Origin: PALSA-612 sp963846915
GTDB taxonomy: Bacteria; Actinomycetota; Thermoleophilia; Gaiellales; Gaiellaceae
DNA: 64,000 nucleotides
Assembly (NCBI GenBank): GCA_963846915.1
Contig: CAWJXV010000007.1
Coordinates: 1-64,000, forward strand
Reading direction: 5' to 3'
The translations under genes were made by a program, and so were the position numbers. Positions 10,567 to 18,498 of the stretch are shown one piece after another. Numbering within the stretch: the first letter of the stretch is position 1; each line of letters starts with the position of its first letter. The notes beneath the pieces were generated by a model. It saw only the letters and a program-made list of their open reading frames with translations, was not told where the DNA came from and did no database searches.

Positions 10567-10851
10567 ATGGGCCGTTCGATGAAGAAGGGGCCGTTCGTGG
10601 AAGAGCGGCTGATGAAGCGGATCTCGACGATGAACGAGTCCGGGTCGAAGACGATGATCAGGACCTGGTCGCGGACCTCGACGATCTTCCCCGAGATGGT
10701 CGGGCACACGATCGCGGTCCACGACGGGCGCAAGCACATCCCCGTGTTCATGACCGAGCAGATGGTCGGGCACAAGCTGGGCGAGTTCGCGCCGACGCGC
10801 CACTTCCGCGGCCACGCGGGCGACCGCCAGACGCAGGTGAAGAGGAACTAG
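10567..10851 (+). CDS. rpsS: 30S ribosomal protein S19
   Basis: S19 of 94 aa, part of the 30S head. Family features are MGRSMKKGPFVEERLMKRI, TWSRTSTIFPEMVGHTIAVH and the GHKLGEFAPTRHFRGH C terminus. It begins directly at the base after the rplB stop, so translation is probably coupled. Confidence 0.97.
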   Translation: MGRSMKKGPFVEERLMKRISTMNESGSKTMIRTWSRTSTIFPEMVGHTIAVHDGRKHIPVFMTEQMVGHKLGEFAPTRHFRGHAGDRQTQVKRN

Positions 10852-10854
10852 GGC

Positions 10855-11499
10855 TTGGCCCAGACCGACACGCAGACCGTTCGCGCCCAGGCCAAGTGGG
10901 TGCGCACCTCGGCCCGCAAGGCGCGGGTCGTCGCGGAGCACATCCGCGGCCGCTCCGTGCCCGACGCGAGGGCCGTGCTCGCCTTCACGCCGCGCGCAGC
11001 CGCGCGCGACATGGAGAAGGTGCTGCGCTCTGCCGTCGCGAACGCCGAGTCGCGTCCCGACCTGCAGTGGCACGGCGACGAGCTCGTCGTCAGCGCCGTC
11101 TACGTCGACGAGGGTCCGACGCTGAAGCGCTGGCGCGCCCGGGCGCGCGGCCGCGTCGCCCGCATCCGCAAGCGCACTTGCCACATCACGCTCGTGCTCG
11201 AACAGGCGCCCGAGCCCGCCGGCGGCGCCACGAGGCGCGGCCGCCGCTCCCGCGCCGAGGCTCCCGCCCAGGCCGAGACGAAGCGACGCCTGCCGACCCC
11301 GCGCCGCGCGGCCAAGCCGAAGGCCGAGGCCGAGACCGCGACCGAGCCCGAGGTGGAGGCAGTTGCAGAGGCGGCAGCCGCCGAGGAGCCGGAGGCCGCC
11401 GAGACACCGGCCGAGCCACAGGCCGCGGAGAAGCCCAAGCCGAAGCGTCGACCGTCCGTCCGCCGCAAGAAGACCGAGGAAACGGAGAAGGAGAGCTAG
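10855..11499 (+). CDS. rplV: 50S ribosomal protein L22 with acidic C-terminal extension
   Basis: L22, 214 aa. The first 115 residues or so are the normal domain (WVRTSARKARVVAEHIRGRS, ARGRVARIRKRTCHITLVL), whose beta-hairpin reaches into the exit tunnel. About 95 further residues are rich in Ala, Glu, Pro and Lys, ending in a basic patch (PKPKRRPSVRRKKTEE). The usual L22 is about 110 aa, so the protein is nearly doubled. It starts at TTG 10855, and its stop overlaps the rpsC GTG by one base. Confidence 0.95.
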   Translation: MAQTDTQTVRAQAKWVRTSARKARVVAEHIRGRSVPDARAVLAFTPRAAARDMEKVLRSAVANAESRPDLQWHGDELVVSAVYVDEGPTLKRWRARARGRVARIRKRTCHITLVLEQAPEPAGGATRRGRRSRAEAPAQAETKRRLPTPRRAAKPKAEAETATEPEVEAVAEAAAAEEPEAAETPAEPQAAEKPKPKRRPSVRRKKTEETEKES

Positions 11500-12464
11500 T
11501 GGGACAGAAAGTTCACCCCGGAGGGATGCGCGTCGGCGTCATCCACGACTGGAAGTCCAACTGGTACGTGCCGAACAAGGATTTCGCGGGCGCGTTGCTC
11601 GAGGACGTCCGGATCCGGGAGCACATCTACAAGAAGCTCTCCCATGCGGGCCTCTCGGACATCCTGATCCGCAAGGACAACTCGCGGATCACGATCGACA
11701 TCTACACGGCGCGCCCCGGCATCGTCATCGGCAAGTCCGGTGTCGAGGTCGACGCGCTGCGCCGCGAGATCCACGCCATGACGCACAAGAACGTCCAGAT
11801 CAACATCAACGAGATCAAACGCCCCGAGCTCGACGCGAAGCTCGTCGCGCAGTCGATCGCGGAGCAGCTCCAGAACCGCGTCAGCTTCCGGCGCGCGATG
11901 AAGCGCTCGCTCGCCTCGGCCATGCGCTCGGGCGCCCACGGCGTGAAAGTGCAGTGCGGCGGCCGTCTCGGCGGCGCCGAGATGAGCCGGTCCGAGAGCT
12001 ACTCGGAGGGCCGGGTGCCGCTGCACACGATCCGCGCCGACATCGACTACGGCTTCGCCGAGGCGAAGACGACCTTCGGCCGCATCGGCGTCAAGGTCTG
12101 GATCAACAAGGGCGAGATCATGCCCGAGGGCTTCGAGGGTCTCGCCGGCGGTCGCGAACTGCGGCTCGGAGACCAGGATCAGGCGCGCAGGCGACGCGGC
12201 GCAGGCCGCGCGGGCGAGGGCCTCGGCCAGCGCGAGGGCAGGCGCGGTCCCGACCGCGAGGGCCTCGGCCCCGTGCGCCGGCGCCGGCCGGGTCGCGGGG
12301 GCGGCCGCCCACGCGGACGCACGCCCGAGACCGCCGAGCAGGCCGACGTCGAGCAGACGCAGGCGTCGGCCGAGGAAACCACGCCGCGGGCCGAGGCACC
12401 GGCTCCCGAGGCAACCGCGACCACGCCCGAGACCGAGGCGAAGAGCGAGGAGACGACCGGGTAG
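11499..12464 (+). CDS. rpsC: 30S ribosomal protein S3 with C-terminal extension
   Basis: S3 of 321 aa, a 30S head protein at the mRNA entry site. The KH-type core runs from MGQKVHPGGMRVGVI to about residue 212 (FGRIGVKVWINKGEIMPEG) and includes the GIVIGKSGVEVDALRREI segment. The final 105 residues or so are first Arg/Gly-rich, then Ala/Glu/Thr-rich, and are not part of the standard fold. GTG 11499 overlaps the rplV TAG by one base, and rplP overlaps its stop in the same way. Confidence 0.95.
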   Translation: MGQKVHPGGMRVGVIHDWKSNWYVPNKDFAGALLEDVRIREHIYKKLSHAGLSDILIRKDNSRITIDIYTARPGIVIGKSGVEVDALRREIHAMTHKNVQININEIKRPELDAKLVAQSIAEQLQNRVSFRRAMKRSLASAMRSGAHGVKVQCGGRLGGAEMSRSESYSEGRVPLHTIRADIDYGFAEAKTTFGRIGVKVWINKGEIMPEGFEGLAGGRELRLGDQDQARRRRGAGRAGEGLGQREGRRGPDREGLGPVRRRRPGRGGGRPRGRTPETAEQADVEQTQASAEETTPRAEAPAPEATATTPETEAKSEETTG

Positions 12465-12886
12465 TGCTGCTCCCCCGCCGAACCGCATTTCGCAAGTACC
12501 ACCGCGGGCGCCGTCGAGGCACGTCCAAGGGGCAGATCGCGGTCCAGTACGGCGACTACGGGCTCAAGGCGCTCGAGGCCGGCTGGGTCACGAACCGGCA
12601 GATCGAGGCCGCTCGTATCGCCATGACCCGCAAGATCAAGCGCGGCGGGAAGGTCTGGATCAACATCTTCCCGGACAAGCCGTACACGAAGAAGCCGGCG
12701 GAGACGCGCATGGGCTCCGGTAAGGGCTCGCCCGAGGGCTGGGTCGCCGTCGTCAAGCCGGGCCGCGTGATGTTCGAGCTCGCCGGCGTGCCCGAGCCGC
12801 TCGCCAAGGAGGCCCTGCGGCTCGCAGGCAGCAAGCTCGCGATCAGGACCAAGATCGTCCAGCGGGAAGCCGACCTCTTCGACTAG
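12464..12886 (+). CDS. rplP: 50S ribosomal protein L16
   Basis: L16 of 140 aa, which organises the A-site side of the 50S subunit. It begins MLLPRRTAFRKYHRGRRRG and contains IFPDKPYTKKPAETRMGSGK and GWVAVVKPGRVMFEL. The GTG at 12464 overlaps the rpsC TAG by one base; the frame gives exactly the family length. Confidence 0.96.
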   Translation: MLLPRRTAFRKYHRGRRRGTSKGQIAVQYGDYGLKALEAGWVTNRQIEAARIAMTRKIKRGGKVWINIFPDKPYTKKPAETRMGSGKGSPEGWVAVVKPGRVMFELAGVPEPLAKEALRLAGSKLAIRTKIVQREADLFD

Positions 12887-12904
12887 CCCGCTAATGGAGG
12901 AACG

Positions 12905-13108
12905 ATGAAAGCAAGGCAGCTACGCGAAATGACAGACGACGAGCTCGACAAGAAGATGGCCGAGACGCGCCACGAGCTCTTCAACCTGCGCTTCCAGGCG
13001 TCGACCGGCGCGCTGGAGAACTCCGCGCGGCTGCGGCTCGCGAAGCGCGAGATCGCGCGGATCCTGACGATCCGCAGCGAGCGCGAGGCGAGCCTGGAGA
13101 GGAAGTAA
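12905..13108 (+). CDS. rpmC: 50S ribosomal protein L29
   Basis: L29 of 67 aa, a small helical-hairpin protein near the tunnel exit. It starts MKARQLREMTDDELDKKM and has the HELFNLRFQASTG and AKREIARILTI segments. A strong TGGAGGAACG sequence precedes the ATG. It overlaps the rpsQ start by one base. Confidence 0.96.
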   Translation: MKARQLREMTDDELDKKMAETRHELFNLRFQASTGALENSARLRLAKREIARILTIRSEREASLERK

Positions 13109-14063
13109 TGGCAGAGAAGAAGCCGAAGACGACAGACGAGACGACCGACCAGGTCGAAGAAGCTCCCGCCGACGCCGAAACCGAGGCGCCCGAGGCAGAG
13201 GCCGAGGCGAAGCCGAAGCGCACGCGCGCCAAGGCAACGACGGCCGCTGCAACCGAGCCCGACGCGGCCGAGGAGAAGCCCAAGGCGAAGGCGCCGGCGA
13301 AGCCGCGCGCCCGCAAGCCGAAGGCCGAGGAGCCCGCGGCCGAGGAGGCGCCCGTCGAGGCCGTCGCCGAGGCGCCCGCGGAGACAGCCGCCGAGCCCGA
13401 GCCCGAGCCGAGGAGGCACCCGCCGAGGAGCCTGTCGCGGAGGAGCCCGTCGCCGAGGAGCCCGCCGCCGAGCCCGAGCCAGAGGAGGCACCGGCCGAGG
13501 AGCCTGTCGCGGAGGAGCCCGTCGCGGAGGAGCCCGTCGCCGAGGCGCCCGCCGCCGAGTCCGAGCCAGAGGAGGCACCGGCCGAGGAGCCTGTCGCGGA
13601 GGAGCCCGTCGCGGAGGAGCCGTCGCCAGCCGCGCCGAGCCGCGCGGAGCCCGAGCCCGCCGCCGAGGCGGCGCCCGCCGCACCGGTCCAGCCGACGGCC
13701 AAGCCGAAGCGCAAGCGTGTTCCGCGCTCGGAGCGTCGAACGCGTCTGGCTCCGAAGCGCGAGACCGCGAAGACGCGCAAGCCGCTGACCCGACTGCCGA
13801 AGCCCGAGGGCGAGCGCGGCCGAACACAGGAGCGCCGCGGCGTCGTCGTCTCGAGCGCGATGGACAAGACGATCGTCGTCCGCGTCGACACGCTCAAGTC
13901 GCACACGCGCTACAAGAAGATCGTCCGGCGGTCGGCGAAGTTCCACGCACACGACGAGCAGAACCAGGCGAACGTCGGCGACACGGTCCGCATCGTCGAG
14001 TCGCGGCCGCTCTCCAAGACGAAGCACTGGCGCCTGGCCGAGATCCTCGAGGTCGCAAAGTAG
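13108..14063 (+). CDS. rpsQ: 30S ribosomal protein S17 with very long acidic N-terminal extension, apparent frameshift
   Basis: The S17 domain itself is the last 80 residues or so (GVVVSSAMDKTIVVRVDTLK, KFHAHDEQNQANVGDTVRI, RPLSKTKHWRLAEIL). Upstream, from ATG 13108, runs a low-complexity segment of about 235 residues rich in Glu, Ala, Pro and Lys. The N-terminal part reads in frame 1 and the S17 domain in frame 0. The frames join if one base is restored at 13408-13410, in the first of three imperfect DNA repeats; the other two copies have GAGCCAGAGGAG where the first has GAGCCGAGGAG. Restored, the protein would be about 318 aa against about 85-100 in most bacteria. The missing base is probably an assembly error in the repeat. 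Confidence 0.85.
13399..13628 (+). repeat. Imperfect tandem repeats coding the acidic part of S17
   Basis: Three imperfect direct repeats, beginning near 13399, 13469 and 13556 and roughly 70-87 bp long. They encode variants of EPEPEEAPAEEPVAEEPVAEEP. Such repeats expand and contract by slippage and are also prone to assembly error. Confidence 0.7.
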
Positions 14064-14226
14064 TGACGGCCCCGCTCCTCGCATCTCGCGCCCTCCGGCT
14101 CGCTGCAAAGCGGCGCCATTCGTCGTCCTCAGTCGCACCCGTAGCCTCTGGCTACGAGCGCTCCCTGCGTCCTAGCCTGGCTTGCTTTTCGCGGCCGGAG
14201 AACACGATCTGCCAGGAGTGTGACCT
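14064..14226. other. Non-coding insert inside the ribosomal operon
   Basis: This 163-bp gap stands out, because nearly all other gaps from rpsL to truA are below about 60 bp. It holds no ORF of note. A perfect hairpin CGTAGCC-TCT-GGCTACG lies at 14140-14156. Its more even base composition (CATTCGTCGTCC and CTTGCTTTTCG tracts) differs from its neighbours. It could be a miniature repeat insertion or a regulatory leader for rplN. AGGAG before the rplN GTG lies at its right end. Confidence 0.5.
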
Positions 14227-14595
14227 GTGATCCAGCAGGAGACAAGGGTTCGCGTGGCCGACAACACGGGCGCGCGGACGCTGCTCTGCATCCGCGTGAT
14301 GGGGGGCTCGCACCGCCGCTACGCCCGCGTGGGCGACATCATCGTCGGTACCGTGAAGTCCGCGACCCCGCAGGGCGCGGTCAAGAAGGGCGAGGTCGTG
14401 CGCGCGGTCGTGGTGCGCACGAAGAAGCCGCAGGGTCGCGACGACGGCACGTCGATCGCGTTCGACGAGAACGCGGCCGTGATCATCGACGCGCAGCGCA
14501 ACCCGCGCGGCACCCGCATCTTCGGGCCGGTCGCGCGCGAGCTGCGAGAGAAGAACTTCATGAAGATCGTGTCACTGGCTCCAGAGGTGCTTTGA
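14227..14595 (+). CDS. rplN: 50S ribosomal protein L14
   Basis: L14 of 122 aa. Core motifs are IQQETRVRVADNTGARTL, ARVGDIIVGTVKSATPQG and RGTRIFGPVARELR. The start is GTG 14227 behind CCAGGAG. It sits at the subunit interface and binds helix 95 of 23S rRNA. It begins the spc half of the block, after the 163-bp insert. Confidence 0.97.
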   Translation: MIQQETRVRVADNTGARTLLCIRVMGGSHRRYARVGDIIVGTVKSATPQGAVKKGEVVRAVVVRTKKPQGRDDGTSIAFDENAAVIIDAQRNPRGTRIFGPVARELREKNFMKIVSLAPEVL

Positions 14596-14596
14596 G

Positions 14597-14968
14597 ATGG
14601 CTCAGACGATGAAGATCAAGAAGGGTGACCTCGTCCAGTTCCTGAGCGGCAAGGACCGCGGGAAGCAGGGCAAGGTGCTCGAGGCGCGGCCGCGCGACCA
14701 GCGGGTGATCGTGGAGCAGCTGAACATGGTCAAGCGGCACAGGAAGCCGCGGCCGATCAGGGACTCGAGCCGCATGGGCGGGCCGACGATGGAGCCGGGC
14801 GGCGTGATCGAGATGCCGGCGCCGGTCAACGTGTCGAACGTGATGATCGTCTGCCCGGCCTGCAACCGGCCGACCCGGATCGGAATCACGACGAAGGAGA
14901 TCAAGGGCCGGACCGTTCGCGTACGCGTCTGTCGCCGAGCCGACTGCGGCCAGGAGATCGATCGCTGA
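14597..14968 (+). CDS. rplX: 50S ribosomal protein L24
   Basis: L24 of 123 aa, an assembly initiator at the tunnel exit. It has the KOW motif (KIKKGDLVQFLSGKDRGKQG). Residues about 76-110 include CPACNRP and a C-terminal CRRADC, a four-cysteine pattern that could bind zinc. It shares a TGATG stop/start overlap with rplE. Confidence 0.96.
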   Translation: MAQTMKIKKGDLVQFLSGKDRGKQGKVLEARPRDQRVIVEQLNMVKRHRKPRPIRDSSRMGGPTMEPGGVIEMPAPVNVSNVMIVCPACNRPTRIGITTKEIKGRTVRVRVCRRADCGQEIDR

Positions 14969-15561
14969 TGGCCACTGCCACGAAGAAGAGCACCGACACC
15001 TACAGCCCGCGCCTCAAGGACCTCTACGAGGGCGAGCTCCGCGCGCGCCTGAAGGAGGAGCTGGCCGTCTCGTCGATGATGCAGGTGCCGCGCGTCTCCA
15101 AGATCACGCTCAACATGGGCGTCGGCGAGGCGAAGACCGAGGCGAAGGCGCTCGACAGCGCCATCGAGGAGCTGACGACGATCTCCGGGCAGCGCGCGCA
15201 GGTGCGCCGCGCCCGCAAGTCGATCGCCGGCTTCAAGATCCGCGAGGGCATGCCGATCGGCGCCAAGGTCACGCTGCGCGGCGCGCGGATGTACGAGTTC
15301 CTCGACCGGCTCGTGTCGATCGCGCTGCCCCGGATCCGCGACTTCCGCGGCCTCTCGCAGCGCTCGTTCGACGGCCGCGGCAACTACTCGATCGGCATCC
15401 GCGAGCAGATCATCTTCCCCGAGATCAACTACGACGACGTGAGCACGATCCGCGGGCTCGACGTGACGATCACGACGACAGCCCAGACGGACGAGGCGGC
15501 GTTCGCGCTCCTGCGCGGACTGGGCCTTCCGTTCGCCTCAGCGGACGACAGAAGGGAGTAG
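14968..15561 (+). CDS. rplE: 50S ribosomal protein L5
   Basis: L5 of 197 aa, the 5S rRNA-binding protein of the central protuberance. Typical blocks are VPRVSKITLNMGVGEAK, FKIREGMPIGAKVTLRG and IFPEINYDDVSTIRGLDVTI. The ATG overlaps the rplX stop by one base. Confidence 0.97.
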   Translation: MATATKKSTDTYSPRLKDLYEGELRARLKEELAVSSMMQVPRVSKITLNMGVGEAKTEAKALDSAIEELTTISGQRAQVRRARKSIAGFKIREGMPIGAKVTLRGARMYEFLDRLVSIALPRIRDFRGLSQRSFDGRGNYSIGIREQIIFPEINYDDVSTIRGLDVTITTTAQTDEAAFALLRGLGLPFASADDRRE

Positions 15562-15567
15562 GCAGCG

Positions 15568-15753
15568 TTGGCCAAGAAGTCGATGATCGCGAAGGCTGCG
15601 CGCCCGCAGCGCTACAAGACTCGCGCGTACACCCGCTGCAACCGCTGCGGGCGGCCGCGGGCCGTGTACAAGAAGTTCGGCCTCTGCCGGATCTGCCTGC
15701 GCGAGCTGGCGCACCTCGGCGTGATCCCCGGCATGACCAAATCGAGTTGGTGA
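15568..15753 (+). CDS. rpsZ: 30S ribosomal protein S14, zinc-binding type Z
   Basis: Short S14 of 61 aa with two CxxC pairs (CNRC and CRIC), the zinc-ribbon form. It starts with TTG 15568, 6 nt after rplE. Sequence from MAKKSMIAKAARPQRYKTRA to the GVIPGMTKSSW tail matches the family. Many actinobacteria also carry a zinc-free paralogue elsewhere; none is seen in this window. Confidence 0.96.
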   Translation: MAKKSMIAKAARPQRYKTRAYTRCNRCGRPRAVYKKFGLCRICLRELAHLGVIPGMTKSSW

Positions 15754-15760
15754 TGACCCG

Positions 15761-16156
15761 ATGATGACCGACCCGATCGCAGACATGCTCGCCCGGATCC
15801 GCAACGCCAACAAGGCGCTGCAGGACACGGTGACCATGCCGACCTCGCGCGCGAAGGTCGAGATCGCCCGCCTGCTCAAAGAAGAGGGCTACGTCCGCGA
15901 CTTCCACGTCGAGAAAGGCGAGAGCTTCGACAACCTCGTGATCGAGCTCAAGTACGGGCGCAACCGCGAGCGCGTCATCTCCGGGCTCAAGCGCGTGTCC
16001 AAGCCGGGCCGCCGCATCTATGCGCGCAAGGATCGCCTGCCGCGCGTGCTCGGCGGCATGGGCGTCGCGATCCTGTCCACGTCGAGCGGCGTGATGACGA
16101 GCCGGAGCGCCGAGGAGAAGGGCGTCGGCGGCGAGGTCATCTGCTTCGTCTGGTGA
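15761..16156 (+). CDS. rpsH: 30S ribosomal protein S8
   Basis: S8 of 131 aa, a central-domain assembly protein that in E. coli also represses the spc operon. Motifs are MTDPIADMLARIRNAN, GLKRVSKPGRRIYARKD and GVAILSTSSGVMT. There are adjacent ATGs at 15761 and 15764; either may be used. Confidence 0.97.
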   Translation: MMTDPIADMLARIRNANKALQDTVTMPTSRAKVEIARLLKEEGYVRDFHVEKGESFDNLVIELKYGRNRERVISGLKRVSKPGRRIYARKDRLPRVLGGMGVAILSTSSGVMTSRSAEEKGVGGEVICFVW

Positions 16157-16168
16157 GAGTGAGCTGAG

Positions 16169-16702
16169 TTGAGCCGAATCGGAAAACAGCCAATCGACCT
16201 GCCCTCCGGGGTCATGGTCGCGCTCTCGCCTGGCCGCGTGCAGGTCAACGGCCCGCTCGGCGAGCTGTCGCAGGCCGTGCCGCTGCGAATGTCGATCGAG
16301 AAGCAGGAGGAGACGATCGTCGTCACGCGGCCGACCGACCGCGGCGAGGATCGCTCCCTCCACGGGCTGACCCGCACGCTGATCGCGAACATGGTCGACG
16401 GCGTCACCAAGGGCTTCGAGAAGCGCCTCGAGATCCAGGGCGTCGGCTACCGCGCGAACATGCGCGGGAACGACCTCGAGCTCGCGGTCGGCTTCTCGCA
16501 CCCGGTGATCATCACCCCGCGCGCGGGCATCTCGTTCGAGGTGCCGCAGCCGACGCAGATCATCGTCAGGGGCATCGACAAGCAGATGGTCGGCCAGACG
16601 GCCGCCGAGATCCGCAAGGTCCGCCCGCCCGAGCCGTACAAGGGCAAAGGGATCCGCTACGAGGGCGAGCACGTCCGCCGCAAGGTCGGAAAGAGGGCGT
16701 AG
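16169..16702 (+). CDS. rplF: 50S ribosomal protein L6
   Basis: L6 of 177 aa, near the factor-binding site. It opens SRIGKQPIDLPSGV and ends with the conserved PEPYKGKGIRYEGEHVRRK. The only sensible start is TTG at 16169, 12 nt after rpsH. rplR follows after 3 nt. Confidence 0.97.
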   Translation: MSRIGKQPIDLPSGVMVALSPGRVQVNGPLGELSQAVPLRMSIEKQEETIVVTRPTDRGEDRSLHGLTRTLIANMVDGVTKGFEKRLEIQGVGYRANMRGNDLELAVGFSHPVIITPRAGISFEVPQPTQIIVRGIDKQMVGQTAAEIRKVRPPEPYKGKGIRYEGEHVRRKVGKRA

Positions 16703-16705
16703 GGA

Positions 16706-17059
16706 ATGAAGCTGTCCACTCGTGAAGCCAGGGCACGCCGCCAGCGGCGCGTGCGCGGCAAGGTCGCCGGCACCGCCGAGCGTCCGCGCCTCGTCGTCTT
16801 CCGTTCGAACACGGGCATCTACGCCCAGCTCGTGGACGACGCCGTCGGCAAGACGCTCACGTCGGCCGGCTGGAAGGCGCTGCCCAAGAGCTTCAAGGGC
16901 AACAAGACGGATCAGGCGCGGGAGGTCGGGAAGGTGCTGGCCGATCGCGCGAAGAAGGCCGGGTACCAGTCGGTCGTGTTCGATCGGGCCGGGTACCTGT
17001 ACCACGGACGCGTGAAGGCGCTCGCCGAGGGCGCGCGCGAGGGAGGACTCCAGTTTTGA
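16706..17059 (+). CDS. rplR: 50S ribosomal protein L18
   Basis: L18 of 117 aa, a 5S rRNA-binding partner of L5. Recognisable segments are RRQRRVRGKVAGTAERPRL, VFRSNTGIYAQLVDD and VFDRAGYLYHGRVKALAEGA. The stop overlaps the rpsE TTG by 4 bp. Confidence 0.97.
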   Translation: MKLSTREARARRQRRVRGKVAGTAERPRLVVFRSNTGIYAQLVDDAVGKTLTSAGWKALPKSFKGNKTDQAREVGKVLADRAKKAGYQSVVFDRAGYLYHGRVKALAEGAREGGLQF

Positions 17060-17685
17060 GCATCAGCGACTTTTCGGAGACCAGGGAGCTCAAGGAGCGC
17101 GTGGTCGAGATCAACCGCGTTGCCAAGGTGGTCAAGGGCGGCCGGCGGTTCTCGTTCTCGGCTCTGGTCGTGATCGGCGACGAGGTCGACCGCGTCGGCG
17201 TCGGCTACGGCAAGGCGCGCGAGGTGCCGCTCGCGATCTCGAAAGCGGTCGACGATGCCAAGAAGAACATGTTCACCGTGCCGAAGCACGGCACGACGAT
17301 CACGCACGAGATCCTCGGCCAGTTCGACGCGGCCCGGGTGCTGCTGCGCCCGGCGAGCGAGGGAACCGGCGTCATCGCGGGCGGCGGCGTCCGCGCCGTG
17401 CTCGAGCTCGGGGGCGTCAAGGACATCCTCGCCAAGAGCCTCGGCACCACGAACCCGATCAACATGCTCAAGGCGACCGTGAACGGGCTGCAGAACCTAC
17501 GTCGTCCCGAGGACGTGGCCAGGATGCGCGGCAAGACGATCGCCGAGGTCCTGCCGCTCAAGGCGACTGCCCCGGCCGACGCCGAAGAGCCCGCGGCCGA
17601 CGCGGCGCCGGAGCCGGCTGCGGAGGAGCCAGCCGCCGACGAGCCCGTCGCCGAGGAGCCCCAGGCCGAGGAGCCCACCGCGTGA
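17056..17685 (+). CDS. rpsE: 30S ribosomal protein S5 with acidic tail
   Basis: S5 of 209 aa, a fidelity protein at the mRNA entry tunnel. The double-stranded RNA-binding-like N-terminal domain (RVAKVVKGGRRFSFSALVV) and the C-terminal domain (PASEGTGVIAGGGVRAVLE) are normal. The last 45 residues or so are an Ala/Glu/Pro tail (EEPAADAAPEPAAEEP). It starts at TTG 17056 inside rplR and overlaps rpmD by 4 bp (GTGA). Confidence 0.96.
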   Translation: MSISDFSETRELKERVVEINRVAKVVKGGRRFSFSALVVIGDEVDRVGVGYGKAREVPLAISKAVDDAKKNMFTVPKHGTTITHEILGQFDAARVLLRPASEGTGVIAGGGVRAVLELGGVKDILAKSLGTTNPINMLKATVNGLQNLRRPEDVARMRGKTIAEVLPLKATAPADAEEPAADAAPEPAAEEPAADEPVAEEPQAEEPTA

Positions 17686-17861
17686 GCAAGGTCAAGATCA
17701 CGCAGGTCAGGTCGGCCATCGGCCAGACCCAGAAGCATCGCGGCACGCTGCGCGCGCTCGGCCTCGGCCGGATCGGCCGGTCCACCGAACGTGAGGAGAG
17801 CCCGCAGCTCGCCGGTATGCTCAGAAAGGTCCGCCACCTCGTCCGGATCGACGAGGCCTGA
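17682..17861 (+). CDS. rpmD: 50S ribosomal protein L30
   Basis: L30 of 59 aa, read directly from the sequence. It begins SKVKITQVRSAIGQTQKHRG and continues LRALGLGRIGRSTEREE to VRHLVRIDEA. GTG 17682 overlaps the rpsE TGA by 4 bp. rplO starts 1 nt after the stop. Confidence 0.95.
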   Translation: MSKVKITQVRSAIGQTQKHRGTLRALGLGRIGRSTEREESPQLAGMLRKVRHLVRIDEA

Positions 17862-17862
17862 G

Positions 17863-18498
17863 ATGCCGTCCGAGCTGAACCTTTCCACGCTGAAGCCGGC
17901 CCAGAAGCGTCGCGATCGCAAGCGCGTCGGCCGCGGCATGGGCTCGGGCAAGGGCCGCTACGCCGGCCGCGGCATCAAGGGCCAGAAGTCCCGCTCGGGC
18001 TCGCACAAGATGCGCGCCGGGTTCGAGGGCGGCCAGATGCCGATCTACATGCGGCTCGGCAAGATGCGGGGCTCGACGTCCAAGGACGCGATGCCGATCG
18101 GCCCGTTCAGGACGGTCACACAGGGCGTCAACGTCCGCGACCTCGAGCGCGTCTTCGACGCAGGCACAGAGGTGACCCCGGAGCTCCTCAAGGCCAAGCG
18201 GCTGATCCGCTCGATCCGCATCGACGTGAAGATCCTCGGCCAGGGCGATCTGACGACGAAGCTCAGCGTCTCCGCGCACGGGTTCTCGAAGAGCGCACGC
18301 GAAAAGATCGAAGGCGCCGGCGGCACGATCACGTGGTTGCGCGGCGAGCCGGTCCCGAAGGTGAAGAAGCAGCGCAAGCGCCCCGCCCCCGCCGCCGACG
18401 AGCCGAGCGAGGAGACCGAGGAGACCACCGCCGAGGCGGAGGTCGAGCCGGAGTCCGAAGACGAGAGCTCGGAGCCGGCGGAGGGCGCAGACGCGTAG
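17863..18498 (+). CDS. rplO: 50S ribosomal protein L15 with acidic tail
   Basis: L15 of 211 aa. The glycine-rich N-terminal segment (KRVGRGMGSGKGRYAGRGIK, GQKSRSGSHKMRAGFEGGQM) is diagnostic. After about residue 165 comes a Lys-rich stretch and then a Glu/Ser-rich acidic tail, some 45 residues beyond the usual end. secY starts at the next base after the TAG. Confidence 0.96.
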   Translation: MPSELNLSTLKPAQKRRDRKRVGRGMGSGKGRYAGRGIKGQKSRSGSHKMRAGFEGGQMPIYMRLGKMRGSTSKDAMPIGPFRTVTQGVNVRDLERVFDAGTEVTPELLKAKRLIRSIRIDVKILGQGDLTTKLSVSAHGFSKSAREKIEGAGGTITWLRGEPVPKVKKQRKRPAPAADEPSEETEETTAEAEVEPESEDESSEPAEGADA

